NCBI RefSeq assembly: GCF_027925385.1
Contig: NZ_AP027142.1
Span: forward strand, 1,284,001-1,348,000
Direction: 5' to 3'
DNA: 64,000 bases
Source of the DNA: Methylocystis iwaonis
GTDB taxonomy: Bacteria; Pseudomonadota; Alphaproteobacteria; Rhizobiales; Beijerinckiaceae
The position numbers were made by a program, and so were the translations under genes. Shown here in pieces: positions 26,082-37,165 of this stretch (positions are counted from its first letter, which is position 1; every line of letters starts with the position of its first letter). The notes under the pieces are model-generated. The model was not told the origin of the DNA and made no database searches. It saw only the letters and a program-made list of their open reading frames with translations.

Positions 26082-26232
26082 TCCTCAAGCTATCACTCGT
26101 AGCCATCCGCGTCCGCGATCATCCGCCGTGGCGGGTGCAACAAGGGGAACCTGCCGGTTAACCCCTTAGGTTGCGAGGTCGAGTAGGCTTCCCCCGATTT
26201 TGCTGATTCGGTTGCGACTCCGGGGCACGGCT

Positions 26233-26767
26233 ATGAGGATAAAGTCCATTCGCATAAAAAATTTCAGGTCATTCAAAGACAGCACAATAAATTTTGACAG
26301 TTATACTTCGTTCGTCGGCCCAAACGGTGCCGGAAAATCAACAGTGCTTTGCGCATTGAACGTTTTTTTTCGAGAAGTGGAGGCGTCAGCCACCAATTTG
26401 AACGATCTGGATATCGAGGATTTTCATGCGAGAGACGCCAGTGAGCCGATAGAAATTACGGTCACATTCAATGATCTAAATGAGGATGCACAAAAGGACT
26501 TTGCCGACTATTTCCGACAGAACGAATTAACAGTCACTGCCAAAGCCGTTTTCGATCCTGCTTCAGGCATTGCCGCCGTCAAGCAGTTCGGCCAGCGGCT
26601 GGCAATTGAGCAATTCAGGCCGTTTTTTGAGTTGTATAACAGCGGGAAACCGGTTGCCGATCTTCGGGCCGAGTATGCAAAGCTCCGGGCCGAAAATAGT
26701 GCGCTCCCTGCGATCGCCACCAAAGACGGGATGAGGGACGCGTTGCGCGCACATGAAGAGGCCAATC
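26233..26767 (+). pseudogene. OLD-family ATP-dependent nuclease, 5' part only
   Basis: The first about 178 codons of an OLD-type (overcoming lysogenization defect) protein are present. They start MRIKSIRIKNFRSFKDSTIN, then the Walker A loop FVGPNGAGKSTVLCALNVFF and the usual DIEDFHARDASEPIEITVTF. Full proteins are about 550-700 residues with a Toprim nuclease domain, which is absent. The homology stops where an IS66 end begins at 26768. OLD nucleases act in phage defence. This one is a dead remnant. The lower GC content hints at a distinct origin. Confidence 0.8.
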
Positions 26768-26940
26768 GTAGGCGCTGTTTTGATCCCACCTGTTTTGAGC
26801 GATTGGCGTACGATAATCGGAGCGATGGGAGCTCCGACACATGTCGATTTCAGAGCGTAAACATATGTCGGAGCCTGAAGTGGCTCCGACGCGGCGGATC
26901 GAGGTCTTCACGGGCGCGGGACGCCGGCGGTTATCGGTCT
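26768..26940 (+). mobile_element. IS66-family left-end remnant
   Basis: GTAGGCGCTGTTTTGATCCC at 26768 resembles IS66 terminal repeats (GTAAGCG start). About 70 bases on, an ATG (26841 or 26865) begins SEPEVAPTRRIEVFTGAGRR, the N-terminus of IS66 accessory protein TnpA. The reading then collapses at about 26935 into sequence belonging to the next segment. So an IS66 copy entered the OLD gene and was later truncated. Confidence 0.65.
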
Positions 26941-26969
26941 GCGCCTCGGCGAGGCGGTCGCAGCCCTCC

Positions 26970-28430
26970 CTATCGTTGGCGTCCGTCGTCGCCGCGAGTG
27001 CGTTCGCGTCCGCCCCTGTCGTCGCGGCGCTCTTTGGCTTTGTCCTTCTCAACCAATTTCGCGGCCTCCCGCGCGATGCGCTCTTGGAGCTTGGCGTAAT
27101 AGTCGCCGGAGTCCGCGCGCGGCGCGGGCGCGGCCTCCGCCTTGCTGGTGCTGTCGCGGCCAGTCGCGGCGGCGGAGTCGTCCTTGGCCCGCCTCTCCTC
27201 CGCGAGAGGCTCCTTGCGGGGCTGGGGGGGATTGGCGGGCGTGGCGACGTGATCGGCGGCGCGCTGCTCGCGGGCCTGCCGGTTGGCGCGATTGACCAGA
27301 TATTCCACGGCGGCGGACTGCACCTTCGCCATGCTGCCCGAAAGAACGTTGGGCAGGTGGTCGCGGTGCGTGGCCGCAAACTCTTTCTCGCGGCGCTCGG
27401 CCCAGCGCTCCGCCGCGTCGCGCCACTCGCCCTGCAACTGCTCCCACTGGCTTTTCTGTTCCTCCCGCAACAGCCGCCGCGCGGTAGACTGAACGCGCCG
27501 CGCCGTTTCCCATGAGACGGCGCGATTGTCGCGCACCTCCGCGAATAGCTCCTTGCGCCGCTCAGCAAGGGCCTCGCGCTGTTTGGCGGCGAGCGCCGCC
27601 TTCGCCTCCTCGCGTCGCTCCCTCGGGGTCGTCCGGTAAAGCTCCTTCCAATCCGCTTTGAACTGCTCGCCCATATCGGCGTAAGCCTGCCCCGCCGCCG
27701 CGCGATAGTCTCCGCGCGATTGGCGGCGGAACGCCTCCCACTCCTTCGCAAGCTCCTTTTTCAATTCGTCGCGCTCGAATTTCTGCTGGGCCTTCAATTC
27801 CGCGCGCGCCGCGCTCTGCTTCCCGCGAAGCTCGCGGGCCTCCTTCTGCTGCGGCGTCTCGGCCGCAAGGTCGTGAGGCCGCGCCGCCGTGCTGAACATT
27901 TCCGGAGCCCGCTGAGCGGCACTCTCGGAAACGCGGATGGCGTCATTGTGCTGCAGGATGGCGCGAAGCTGGTCCATGCGGTCGGATTGCGCGCCCCGCG
28001 CCTCCATCTCCTTCGCGGCGTAGCCCAAATGAATCGTCGGCTCGCGGTCGATCCCCTGATCTTTTAGGCTCCTGTGGTCGATGCGGGCATCATGTTCCCA
28101 CCTTTCAAGATGACGGTTCATCACATTTGCCCACCCCTCGCGCCAGCTCATCAAAAGCTCTTTGTCGAGAAAGCTCCAGTCTTTCGCTTTTGAAAACTCG
28201 TCGCCATCCAGCTTGCGCATCGTCACCATGATGTGAACGTGAAAATTTCGCTGGTCTTTCCCCTCCTCCGGCGCGTGGATCGCAACGTCGGCGACATACC
28301 CCTTGCGGGCGAAGTGCTCCCGCACAAAATCGCCAACCGCCCATGCATTTGCTGCTCGGTGAATTCATGCGGAATGGCCGCCGTGAAATCTCGGGCAAGC
28401 TGCGAGTCTCGGGCTCCGAACAGTCTCGCG
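26970..28430 (-). pseudogene. MobA/MobL-family relaxase, truncated and frameshifted
   Basis: The main frame (26970-28325, 451 codons) has FHVHIMVTMRKLDGDEFSKA, the His-x-His metal motif of MobQ-type relaxases, SWREGWANVMNRHLE, HLGYAAKEMEARG and a long Arg/Glu-rich helical tail. The preceding relaxase sequence (ARDSQLARDFTAAIPHEFTE) is in another frame, one base off near 28350. The N-terminus with the catalytic Tyr is missing. It nicked DNA for mobilisation when intact. It is a second relaxase lineage, separate from the ghost at 11894. Confidence 0.75.
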
Positions 28431-28509
28431 GAGGTTGGCTAGGCGGGCCGCGAGAGACCGAGCGCGCTTCGTCACCTATCCCGCGCCCGGTTTCGGGAAC
28501 GAAGTCGCG

Positions 28510-28930
28510 CATACGTTCCGAGACGTTCGCGGATCACTACAGTCAAGCTCGGCTTTTTTTATCGCTCAGAGAGCGAGACGGAACAGACGCATCTGCGCGC
28601 CGCACTCGTCTTTGAACTGTCGAAGGTCACGCTGCCGCACATTCGCGAACGCGTGCTCGCCAATTTGATCAATGTGGATGCGGACCTCGCAACGCGCGCG
28701 GCATATTGGCGAAGGATGTGTCCGACGGCGACGATTGAAGCGATCTTCGCCGCCGCGCAGGAAGTTGGCGCAGCGGTCAATGTCGTCACGCCACGGATCG
28801 GTGGCGTGAAGCTGAAAAGCGGCGCGCATCTGCCTGCCGCCAGCTCGCGGGCTCGCCCTCTGTCCTTTCGACGCCATTGCGCTTGTCCTATCCAAGGCCG
28901 GATGTACGGCGCTTCTCAACGTTGCTCGAA
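28510..28930 (+). pseudogene. katE: Ghost of a KatE/HPII-type catalase C-terminus
   Basis: Frames on the plus strand read HYSQARLF, then ALVFELSKVTLPHIRERVLA and NLINVDADLATRAA, and later LAGSPSVL with DAIALVLSKAGCTALL one base out of phase. These are the end of the heme domain and parts of the C-terminal flavodoxin-like domain of large-subunit catalases. At least three shifts and deletions are seen and the heme-binding part is absent. It must descend from a resident or imported catalase gene that was cut. Confidence 0.65.
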
Positions 28931-29347
28931 AAGGCTGGGGTGTCGCCCGATGAAGGCGTCTTTCGGCGGGGGCCCGAAAGTGATCGCGCAAAATGCAGCG
29001 ACCCGCTATTTTGCGCGTGAGCCATCGGTGAGAAAACTTCCGTGACGGATTGATCTCCAGGGGATTCGAATGTGCGAAAAAGAGCCGCAGACCCGCCCCC
29101 GCGCTCGGCCTGGGGCCTTAAGCGCAAGAATGGAGGCAATAGCGTATGTTTGGGTGTTGTGGGGAAAGGCGGTAGCGGACCTCCGCTACCACTCTCCGCC
29201 AATCTGTCTGAAATCAAATGCTTGCGTCTGAGTAGCGAGACCGAGCCTCGACTGCTGATTTGGCCGTCGCGGAGGCCGCGGCCACCGAACCGGCGCCTGC
29301 GCCTTTCCTCCTCGGGCAAAGGCGGACAGCGACGCGGGGCGTGCTCT
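28931..29347. other. Gene-free debris
   Basis: No credible gene is present; frames are short or lack starts and motifs. GGGGATTCGAATG at 29060-29072 shares about ten bases with the T-arm of tRNA-Met, too little to call an attachment site. Confidence 0.4.
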
Positions 29348-30035
29348 CTATCGAAAGCAAGCTTTGCACGAGCCGCCATACCGCTTCTGAATAGCAGCTC
29401 GGGCTGTGCGTCCCGGCGCGATCTCCTTCAGCCAGTCCAGCCGCTCGGCCGCATGGCTGACGGGCTCCAGCAGCTCGAGCAGCTTGCGCTTGTCGTCGGC
29501 GAAGTGGCGAAGACGACTGACAACTTCGTCGGAATGGACAGGGCCCTCGATCCGCACCGCCTCCTCGACGAGCGCGATCAGAATACCGATCGGCGCTTCG
29601 TGCAATTCACCGGCCCAATTCGAGGGTCGGCTCAACACCGCTTCGATATAAGCGTCGCTTGAACTCTGAGACTCTTCGCCAACGGGAACGAAGCCGATCT
29701 CCGTGACGTCCTCCCGCTCGATGGTGACGATGTCGACCGGCGCCGCGCGAGCCGTTCTCACCGCCGTAGCGTCATGCTCCTCCTTGCCCGATTGTATTTT
29801 GGCGATGATGAGATCGAGCTGCTCAGCCGGACGTTGAAACCAATCGGCGCTCCATACGCGATGAATGGTCCAGCCGCGATTTTCGAGCACCGCCTGCCGT
29901 AGCCGATCGCGGTCGCGCGCCGAGCGGGAGTCGTGATAGGGGGCGCCGTCACACTCGATTCCGAGCAGATAGTTTCGAGAGCCATAGTGCTCCTCGCCAT
30001 CGGCGTCCCGGCTCATGAATTCCTCCCGCAAATTT
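29348..30035 (-). pseudogene. C-terminal remnant of a DUF3320/Vsr-like helicase-nuclease
   Basis: Minus-strand reading gives YLLGIECDGAPYHDSRSARD, then RDRLRQAVLENRGWTIHRVW and SADWF, the Vsr/PD-(D/E)XK-like endonuclease domain at the end of very large superfamily-1 helicases (DUF4011/DUF3320 type). It is followed by a DUF3320-like stretch (EAVRIEGPVHSDEVVSRLRH). The helicase, normally more than 1000 residues, is missing; the 5' junction is near 30035. Such proteins occur in defence islands. The 3' end with its stop at 29348 appears intact. Confidence 0.7.
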
Positions 30036-30084
30036 TCCCATGAAACTCGGGCCCGTTCTTCGGATCGCCGTTGCGGATCGGCGG

Positions 30085-30235
30085 CGTCGTGACGAGCGTG
30101 GCGTCGCTCATGGCATATTCTATGGCTGGCCCGTCCGAGACGGCGTCGAACAATCGCTTCCAGGCATCCGCTTTCGCCCAGTCGCGAAACCGCGTAAAAA
30201 GGTGAAAATCTCGGCCCAGGGCAGGAATTCCCCCG
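30085..30235 (-). mobile_element. IS5-family transposase fragment
   Basis: The minus strand encodes FTRFRDWAKADAWKRLFDAV and SDGPAIEYAMSDATLV, which matches the N-terminal region of IS5 (IS427-group) transposases. Neither the start nor the DDE catalytic part remains. It is the last recognisable mobile sequence before glyA and marks the right margin of the island. The rest of 30036-30403 holds nothing else that I can name. Confidence 0.6.
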
Positions 30236-30403
30236 CGCCCAACCTGTCCCCAGCCCTCCATCCCCGCTCTTCCCGTCCCGCGCGGGCCGTGATAGAGCGA
30301 ACGCCTCAACAATGCGCGACATGGAGGGCCCGGGTTCGCCGCTCGAGACGGGGAGGCCGGTTTTTTCGCTATCTCTCGCGCCCCTTAGGCTAGAGGACAT
30401 TCA

Positions 30404-31681
<1,278 letters not shown>

Positions 31682-31690
31682 AAATAGTTT

Positions 31691-31724
31691 CCTCTCCCCG
31701 TGCGCGCTCGTGCTCGGGGAGAGG
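31691..31724 (+). terminator. Hairpin after glyA
   Basis: CCTCTCCCCG pairs perfectly with CGGGGAGAGG over ten base pairs, ten bases after the glyA stop. No T run follows, so it may be a terminator of the GC-rich type or a 3'-end stabiliser. Confidence 0.5.
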
Positions 31725-31846
31725 TTCCGCTCGCGGCGGTCGAAGGCATCTGGATTTCCTCGCCGCGCGCCATCTTTCATATGGTTGCTTATTCTACGAT
31801 CGGGTGCTTTGATTGATGAAGTTTAGAGAACGCTTAGGGTGCGCCG

Positions 31847-32269
31847 ATGGAAAGTATAAGCGGTCTATTATTGCCAGCAGGCATCGCCATTTTACGCTTG
31901 TTGATATATTTTGGCACCGACGAGAGACTATGGCGGACCCTAACGCGGCAGTCAGTGAATGGTGTCGTTATCCGATCGAAAGTCGTCCATGACGATGGCT
32001 CGCAATACCACGAAGCCTTGATCGAGTTTACAATCGGGGACGAAACTTACAAGATCCGCGACTATACCGAGGAACCGGTCGGTGGACAGGTCTACGTTGA
32101 ATTTCCAAAAGGGCATCCTGCGAAAGCCGTGATCTATCCCGCAAATTTGAGTGCGTATTACATGCTTGATGGATTGCTTCTGATGATGTTCGTGCCTTTC
32201 ATGGCATGGCTGATGTGGCAGCCGACGGATGGGATCATTTACCAGCCGACGAGAGGCGCCCATCTATAA
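31847..32269 (+). CDS. DUF3592-like membrane protein
   Basis: The 140-residue protein has a membrane helix at each end (about residues 8-22 and 108-124). A central strand-rich domain reads VNGVVIRSKVVHDDGSQYHE and later GGQVYVEFPKGHPAKAVIYP, the layout of DUF3592 proteins. The biochemical role is unknown. Base composition is more AT-rich than glyA and nrdR on either side, suggesting that it was inserted into the glyA-nrdR order. Confidence 0.65.
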   Translation: MESISGLLLPAGIAILRLLIYFGTDERLWRTLTRQSVNGVVIRSKVVHDDGSQYHEALIEFTIGDETYKIRDYTEEPVGGQVYVEFPKGHPAKAVIYPANLSAYYMLDGLLLMMFVPFMAWLMWQPTDGIIYQPTRGAHL

Positions 32270-32436
32270 TCCACTAAAGTGAGTTACATGCTGCAGTCTA
32301 GCGAGCGCCTGACGACAATACTCTCGAATGGTTCGAGCCGCACTTGCTTATGCAAAGGGCAGAAAATCGAACTTGTTCGCCAGCGCGCGGGCAGTTAAGC
32401 AGGCGCATCAGAAATCGCCGGGAGTCTCGGCCGCCC

Positions 32437-32919
32437 ATGCGCTGTCCCTATTGCGGCTCCTTCGACACACAGGTGAAGGACTCGCGGCCTGCCGAGGATT
32501 CGTCCTGCATCCGGCGCCGGCGCGTCTGCCCGACCTGCGGCGGCCGTTTCACGACCTTCGAGCGCGTGCAGTTGCGCGAGATCATCGTCGTCAAGAAATC
32601 CGGCAAGCGCGCGCCATTCGATCGCGACAAGCTCACGCGCTCGGTCGAGATCGCCCTGCGCAAGCGCCCTGTGGAGCCCGATCGCGTCGAGCAGATGATC
32701 TCCGGCATCGTCCGCCAGCTCGAGAGCCTCGGCGAGGCGGAGATCGAGAGCCAACGCATCGGCGAGCTGGTCATCGAGGGCTTGCGCTTGCTCGACGCCG
32801 TCGCTTATGTGCGCTTCGCCTCCGTCTACCGCGACTTCCGCGAGGCGCGCGATTTCAACGCGCTGATCGACGAATTGGAAAGCGGGGCCGAAACGGCCGA
32901 CGCGGCCGAAGACGAATGA
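32437..32919 (+). CDS. nrdR: Transcriptional repressor NrdR
   Basis: NrdR represses ribonucleotide reductase genes in response to nucleotide state. The 160-residue protein starts with a zinc ribbon ([17 protein letters not shown] and [13 protein letters not shown]) followed by an ATP-cone ([35 protein letters not shown]). The ATG at 32437 is the universal MRCPYC start. Its stop overlaps the ribD start (ATGA). Confidence 0.97.
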   Translation: MRCPYCGSFDTQVKDSRPAEDSSCIRRRRVCPTCGGRFTTFERVQLREIIVVKKSGKRAPFDRDKLTRSVEIALRKRPVEPDRVEQMISGIVRQLESLGEAEIESQRIGELVIEGLRLLDAVAYVRFASVYRDFREARDFNALIDELESGAETADAAEDE

Positions 32920-34040
32920 GCCTCCACGAAAAGATCCTGCTCGCCCCGACAGACGGCGCCTATATGGCGGCGGCGCTGGCGCTCGGACGCCGCAACATGG
33001 GCCGCACCGCCCCCAATCCGGCTGTCGGCGCCCTGGTAGTGAAGGACGGCGTGATCGTCGCGCGGGGCTATACGGCCGAGGGCGGCCGTCCCCATGCCGA
33101 GACCATCGCGCTCGCCGCCGCGGGCGCCGAAGCGCGTGGGGCGACGCTCTATGTCACGCTGGAGCCCTGTTCTCATCACGGCCGTACGCCGCCCTGCGTC
33201 GACGCCATTATCGCGGCGGGGATTGCGCGGGTTGTGACAGCGATCGAAGACCCGGACCCGCGCGTCGCGGGCAGGGGCCATGCGCTGCTGCGCGAGGCTG
33301 GGATCGAGGTCGTTGTCGGCCCCGAGAAGGCGGCCGCGCGCTGCGACCATCTCGGCCATATTCTGCGCGTCACCAAGCATCGGCCGATGGTGACGCTGAA
33401 GCTCGCCCAGACGGCGGACGGCTACGCCGCCGGCGCCGCGCATGACCCGCGCCTGCATATCACCGGTCCCATCGCCGACGCCTTCACCCATGTGCAGCGT
33501 TCGCTCCATGACGCCATCATGGTGGGCTCCGGCACGGCGCGCGACGACGATCCGCTGATGACCGTACGCCTGCCTGGCCTCGACGGCGCCAAGCGGCTGC
33601 GCGTGGTGCTGGATCGTAGATTGACCCTCTCGGCCCGCTCTAGGCTCGCCGCGACGGCGCGGGAGACGCCGCTGCTCGTGATCGTCGGCGAGGATGTGAG
33701 CGAAGACGCGGCGCGCGCCTTTATGGAGGCCACGGGCGCCGATGTCGCGCGCATTCCAACGCTCGACGGCCGGCTCGATCTGCTCGCGGCCTTGCGCCTG
33801 CTCGCGGATCGCGGGATTACGCGCGTTTTCAGCGAAGGCGGCCCCCTCGTCGCCGAAAGCCTGCTGTCCGCGGGTTTTGCCGACGAGGTCATCATTCACA
33901 CGGGCTTCAAGCCGCTGGGACGCCCCGGCCGGCCGGCGCTCACCCCCGCCGCAGGCGCGGCGCTGGAAGGCCGTTACCGCATGATCGAGAGCCGTATGCT
34001 CGGCGCGGACCAGATGACGCGCTATGCGAGGATGGACTGA
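32916..34040 (+). CDS. ribD: Bifunctional diaminohydroxyphosphoribosylaminopyrimidine deaminase / reductase
   Basis: RibD carries out the second and third steps of riboflavin synthesis. The N-terminal deaminase has the zinc site [10 protein letters not shown] and [17 protein letters not shown]. The C-terminal reductase ([32 protein letters not shown]) binds NADPH. At 374 residues it is the expected size. It is coupled to nrdR upstream and to ribE downstream by overlapping stop and start codons. Confidence 0.97.
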   Translation: MSLHEKILLAPTDGAYMAAALALGRRNMGRTAPNPAVGALVVKDGVIVARGYTAEGGRPHAETIALAAAGAEARGATLYVTLEPCSHHGRTPPCVDAIIAAGIARVVTAIEDPDPRVAGRGHALLREAGIEVVVGPEKAAARCDHLGHILRVTKHRPMVTLKLAQTADGYAAGAAHDPRLHITGPIADAFTHVQRSLHDAIMVGSGTARDDDPLMTVRLPGLDGAKRLRVVLDRRLTLSARSRLAATARETPLLVIVGEDVSEDAARAFMEATGADVARIPTLDGRLDLLAALRLLADRGITRVFSEGGPLVAESLLSAGFADEVIIHTGFKPLGRPGRPALTPAAGAALEGRYRMIESRMLGADQMTRYARMD

Positions 34041-34645
34041 TGTTTACAGGCATTGTCACGGACGTTGGCGAGATCATCTCGGTCGAGCCGCGCGGCGATC
34101 TCAGGCGGCTGCGCATCGCCTGCGCCTATGACGCCGACACGATCGCGCTCGGCGCCTCCATCGCCAATTGCGGCGTCTGCCTCACCGTGGTGGCGGTGGC
34201 GCGGGAAGGCGGGCGCACGGTGTTCGACGTCGACGCCGCCGCCGAGACGCTGGCGAAAACGACGGTCGGAAGCTGGAAAGCGGGAACGAGGGTCAATCTC
34301 GAACGCGCGCTGAAGATCGGCGACGAGCTCGGCGGCCATATCGTCACCGGCCATGTCGACGGCGTCGCGCAGATCGTCTCTCGAGACGATTTCGACGGCA
34401 TGGCGCGCTTCTGGATCGAGACGCCGCATGCGCTGTCGCGCTTTGTGGCGCAGAAAGGCTCCGTCGCCCTCGACGGCGTGTCGCTGACAGTGAATGAGGT
34501 CGAGGGCGACCGGTTTTCGATCCTGCTCATTCCGCATACGCTCGCCGTCACGGCTTTTGGCGGACGCGGGGCAGGGGATGCGCTCAATATCGAAGTCGAT
34601 TTGATGGCGCGCTATGCGGCGCGGTTGAGCGAGTCCGCCCGGTAG
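34040..34645 (+). CDS. ribE: Riboflavin synthase alpha chain
   Basis: This 201-residue enzyme dismutates two 6,7-dimethyl-8-ribityllumazine molecules to riboflavin. It has the two lumazine-binding repeats, starting [11 protein letters not shown], with NCGVCLTVV in the first and LDGVSLTVNEV in the second. The ATG shares its A with the ribD stop. The usual next genes, ribH and nusB, are not here; a cloverleaf repeat follows and the opposite strand holds rnr. Confidence 0.96.
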   Translation: MFTGIVTDVGEIISVEPRGDLRRLRIACAYDADTIALGASIANCGVCLTVVAVAREGGRTVFDVDAAAETLAKTTVGSWKAGTRVNLERALKIGDELGGHIVTGHVDGVAQIVSRDDFDGMARFWIETPHALSRFVAQKGSVALDGVSLTVNEVEGDRFSILLIPHTLAVTAFGGRGAGDALNIEVDLMARYAARLSESAR

Positions 34646-34647
34646 TT

Positions 34648-34807
34648 ATACGAGATCCGCTTGATTGGTTCGCTGTCTTTCCCGACGCTCGCGCGGCGAG
34701 CGATCGGGAATCCAGAGCAAAACCAGCTCATCTGTGGCTCTGGATTCCCGGTCGGGCTTTCAGCCCGCCGGGAATGACACGTCCCCATGCGCGCTATTCA
34801 AACGGAA
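34648..34807 (+). repeat. Cloverleaf intergenic repeat, copy A
   Basis: A 160-base copy of the family that starts ATACGAGATCCGCTTGATTGG and ends CTATTCAAACGGAAA. The third arm is CGGGCT-TTC-AGCCCG instead of the CGGGCC-TTC-GGCCCG of copy D, a compensatory change. It sits between the convergent ribE and rnr genes. Confidence 0.85.
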
Positions 34808-34834
34808 ATTGTATTATTCTCGTCTCTGCGCCCC

Positions 34835-34869
34835 GTCATTGCTTCGTCGATTGCGCTCCTCGCAATGAC
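34835..34869. repeat. Short GTCATTGCGAG-type palindrome
   Basis: GTCATTGC at the left pairs with GCAATGAC at the right. It is a degenerate version of the 80-base palindrome at 50141-50220. Both lie beside cloverleaf repeats. Confidence 0.6.
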
Positions 34870-34882
34870 GGCGCGGCGCCGC

Positions 34883-37165
34883 TCACCGTTTGGAGCGTCC
34901 GCCGCGCGGCCCCGGCTTGAAGGATTTCGGATTGCGCGGCGGCGTTCGTCGCTCGCCGCCGCCCACCACCTCGAAGCGCAATGCGCCCGCTATGGGCGCG
35001 GCCTCGACGAGCCGCACTTCGATGATGTCGGCGAGCCGATAGCTCATTCCTGAGCGCGATGTGAGCGAATGGCTCGCTTCGTCATAGGAATAATATTCGC
35101 GCCCGAGCGTCGCGGCCGGCACGAAGCCGTCGGCGCCGGTTTCGATCAGCCGCACGAAGAGCCCCGATTTGGTGACGCCCGAGATGCGCGCGCCGAAACG
35201 CGCGCCGATCTGGTCGACAAGATAATGCGCGATCAGCCGATCCACTGTTTCGCGCTCGGCCGCCATGGCGCGCCGCTCGGCGGCGGAAATGCGCGCGGCG
35301 ATTTCCGCGAGCTCCCCGACCGGCATTTCCGGCAGCGCGCCGTCGCCGAGCTTCAAGGCGCGGATGAGCGCGCGATGCACGATGAGATCGGCATAACGGC
35401 GGATGGGCGAGGTGAAATGCGCATAGCGGCGCAAGTTCAGGCCGAAGTGGCCGTAGTTCTCATGCGTATATTCGGCCTGCGCCTGCGTGCGCAGAATGAT
35501 CTCATTGACGATGTTCTCGTGCTCGAGCCCTTTCACGCGCGCCAGGATCACGTTGAAATGCTCGGGCTTGAGCACCTGGCCCTTGGCGAGCTTGACGCCG
35601 ATGGTGGCGAGGAACTCGGAGAGCGCCGTGACTTTCTCTTTCGAGGGCTCGTCATGGGCGCGATAGATGAGCTGCTGGCGATGCTCCTCCAATGTCTCCG
35701 CGGCGGCGACATTGGCGAGGATCATGAATTCCTCAATCAGCCGATGCGCGTCGAGACGCGGCGGAATGATGACGCGATCGAAAGCGCCGTCGGGCTTCAA
35801 GAGGATCTTGCGCTCGGGCAGATCGAGATCGAGCGGCGCGCGCAGATTGCGCGCATGTTGCAACGCTTCATGCGCGGCGTAGAGCGGCCGTAGCACGCTG
35901 TCGAGCAGCGGCTGCGTCTTCTCGTCGGGCCTGCCGTCGATGGCCGCCTGCGCCTGTTGATAGGAGAGCTTTGCGCGCGAACGCATCATCACGCGATGGA
36001 AACTATGGCCGATCTTGCGCCCTTTGCTCGTCACGCGCATGCGCACGGCCATGGCGGGCCGGTCCTCGTTCTCGCGCAGCGAGCAGAGATCGTTGGAGAT
36101 GCGCTCCGGCAGCATGGGCACGACGCGGTCGGGGAAATAGACCGAGTTGCCGCGCTCCACCGCGTCTTTGTCGAGCGGCGAATGCGGCTTCACGTAATAG
36201 GCGACGTCGGCGATGGCGACGGTGAGGACGAAGCCGCCCTCATTGTCGGGCGATACATCCGGCGCGGCGTGCACGGCGTCGTCATGGTCTTTCGCGTCGG
36301 GCGGATCAATGGTGACGAGCGCCAAATCGCGCCAATCCTCGCGGCCGTGCATGGTCGCAGGTCTCGCGCGTTCGGCTTCCGCAATCGCTTCAGTGCGGAA
36401 GACGTCGGGAATGTCATGGGCGCGCAGCGCGATGAGGCTCACGGCCTTTTCGCTCGTTACCGAGCCGAGCGTCTCACGCACGCGGGCGCGCGGCGCGCCG
36501 AAGCGCGTCTTGCCGGCGACATCGACCGCAACGAGATCGCCGTCCTTGCCCTCGCCGATGTCGGCCGAGGCGACCGAAAGCTCGCCGCGGCCCGCCTGTT
36601 TCTTGTCGATCGGCAGGATGCGGCCATTGCCGTTGGGCTCGATCTTCAACACGCCGATCACGCGGTTGCGCGCGCGGGAGAGGAGTTTCACGACGCGCCC
36701 GGTATAGGGCGGCTCGCCGGCTTCGGCGTCGTGGTCGGGCTCGGCCCGCACCAGCGCGCGGTCGCCGACGCCCGCCACCGGCGCGCCGGAAAGCTTTTTG
36801 CCGAAGCCGGCGCCGCGTCCGGAGTGGATGAGGATGCGCGGCGCGGGGCCGAGTTCGTCTTCGTCCCACTCCACGGGCGTTGCGATCAGCTCGCCGTCTC
36901 GGTCGCGCCCGGTAATGTCGACCAGCACGACGGGCGGCAGCGCGCCCTTTTTGTTGACGCGGCGGCCGCGCTTCTCGATCGCGCCTTCGTCGGCGAGCGT
37001 CGCAATCATGCGCTTCAAGGCGACGCGGTCGTCGCCCTTGAGGCCGAAGGCGCGGGCGATCTCGCGCACGCCGATCTTACGGGCGCCTGTGGCTTCGCGT
37101 TCGCGCTGAAGGAAGGCGAGAAGGTCTTCGCGGGAGGGCTGCTGGGGTGTCTTCTTAGTTGTCAA
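34883..37165 (-). CDS. rnr: Ribonuclease R
   Basis: RNase R is a processive 3'-5' exoribonuclease that degrades structured RNA and helps in tmRNA quality control. The 760-residue protein has an N-terminal helix-turn-helix/cold-shock part, the RNB catalytic domain with IDPPDAKDHDDAVHAAPD (metal-binding Asp residues) and PIRRYADLIVHRALI, and a C-terminal S1 domain (GARISGVTKSGLFVRLIETG) with a basic tail (GPRGGRSKR). No ATG lies near the expected N-terminus. The TTG at 37165 gives TTKKTPQQPSREDLLAFLQ, like relatives; an in-frame TTG at 37330 would add 55 unconserved residues. Confidence 0.95.
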   Translation of the reverse strand: MTTKKTPQQPSREDLLAFLQREREATGARKIGVREIARAFGLKGDDRVALKRMIATLADEGAIEKRGRRVNKKGALPPVVLVDITGRDRDGELIATPVEWDEDELGPAPRILIHSGRGAGFGKKLSGAPVAGVGDRALVRAEPDHDAEAGEPPYTGRVVKLLSRARNRVIGVLKIEPNGNGRILPIDKKQAGRGELSVASADIGEGKDGDLVAVDVAGKTRFGAPRARVRETLGSVTSEKAVSLIALRAHDIPDVFRTEAIAEAERARPATMHGREDWRDLALVTIDPPDAKDHDDAVHAAPDVSPDNEGGFVLTVAIADVAYYVKPHSPLDKDAVERGNSVYFPDRVVPMLPERISNDLCSLRENEDRPAMAVRMRVTSKGRKIGHSFHRVMMRSRAKLSYQQAQAAIDGRPDEKTQPLLDSVLRPLYAAHEALQHARNLRAPLDLDLPERKILLKPDGAFDRVIIPPRLDAHRLIEEFMILANVAAAETLEEHRQQLIYRAHDEPSKEKVTALSEFLATIGVKLAKGQVLKPEHFNVILARVKGLEHENIVNEIILRTQAQAEYTHENYGHFGLNLRRYAHFTSPIRRYADLIVHRALIRALKLGDGALPEMPVGELAEIAARISAAERRAMAAERETVDRLIAHYLVDQIGARFGARISGVTKSGLFVRLIETGADGFVPAATLGREYYSYDEASHSLTSRSGMSYRLADIIEVRLVEAAPIAGALRFEVVGGGERRTPPRNPKSFKPGPRGGRSKR

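Noticed and set aside
28566..28991. 141-codon minus-strand ORF
   Set aside because: It is antisense to the catalase remnant, whose plus-strand fragments match known catalase segments.
29060..29072. GGGGATTCGAATG as a possible attR copy of the tRNA-Met 3' end
   Set aside because: Only about ten bases match the T-arm and the acceptor part is missing, so chance is likely.
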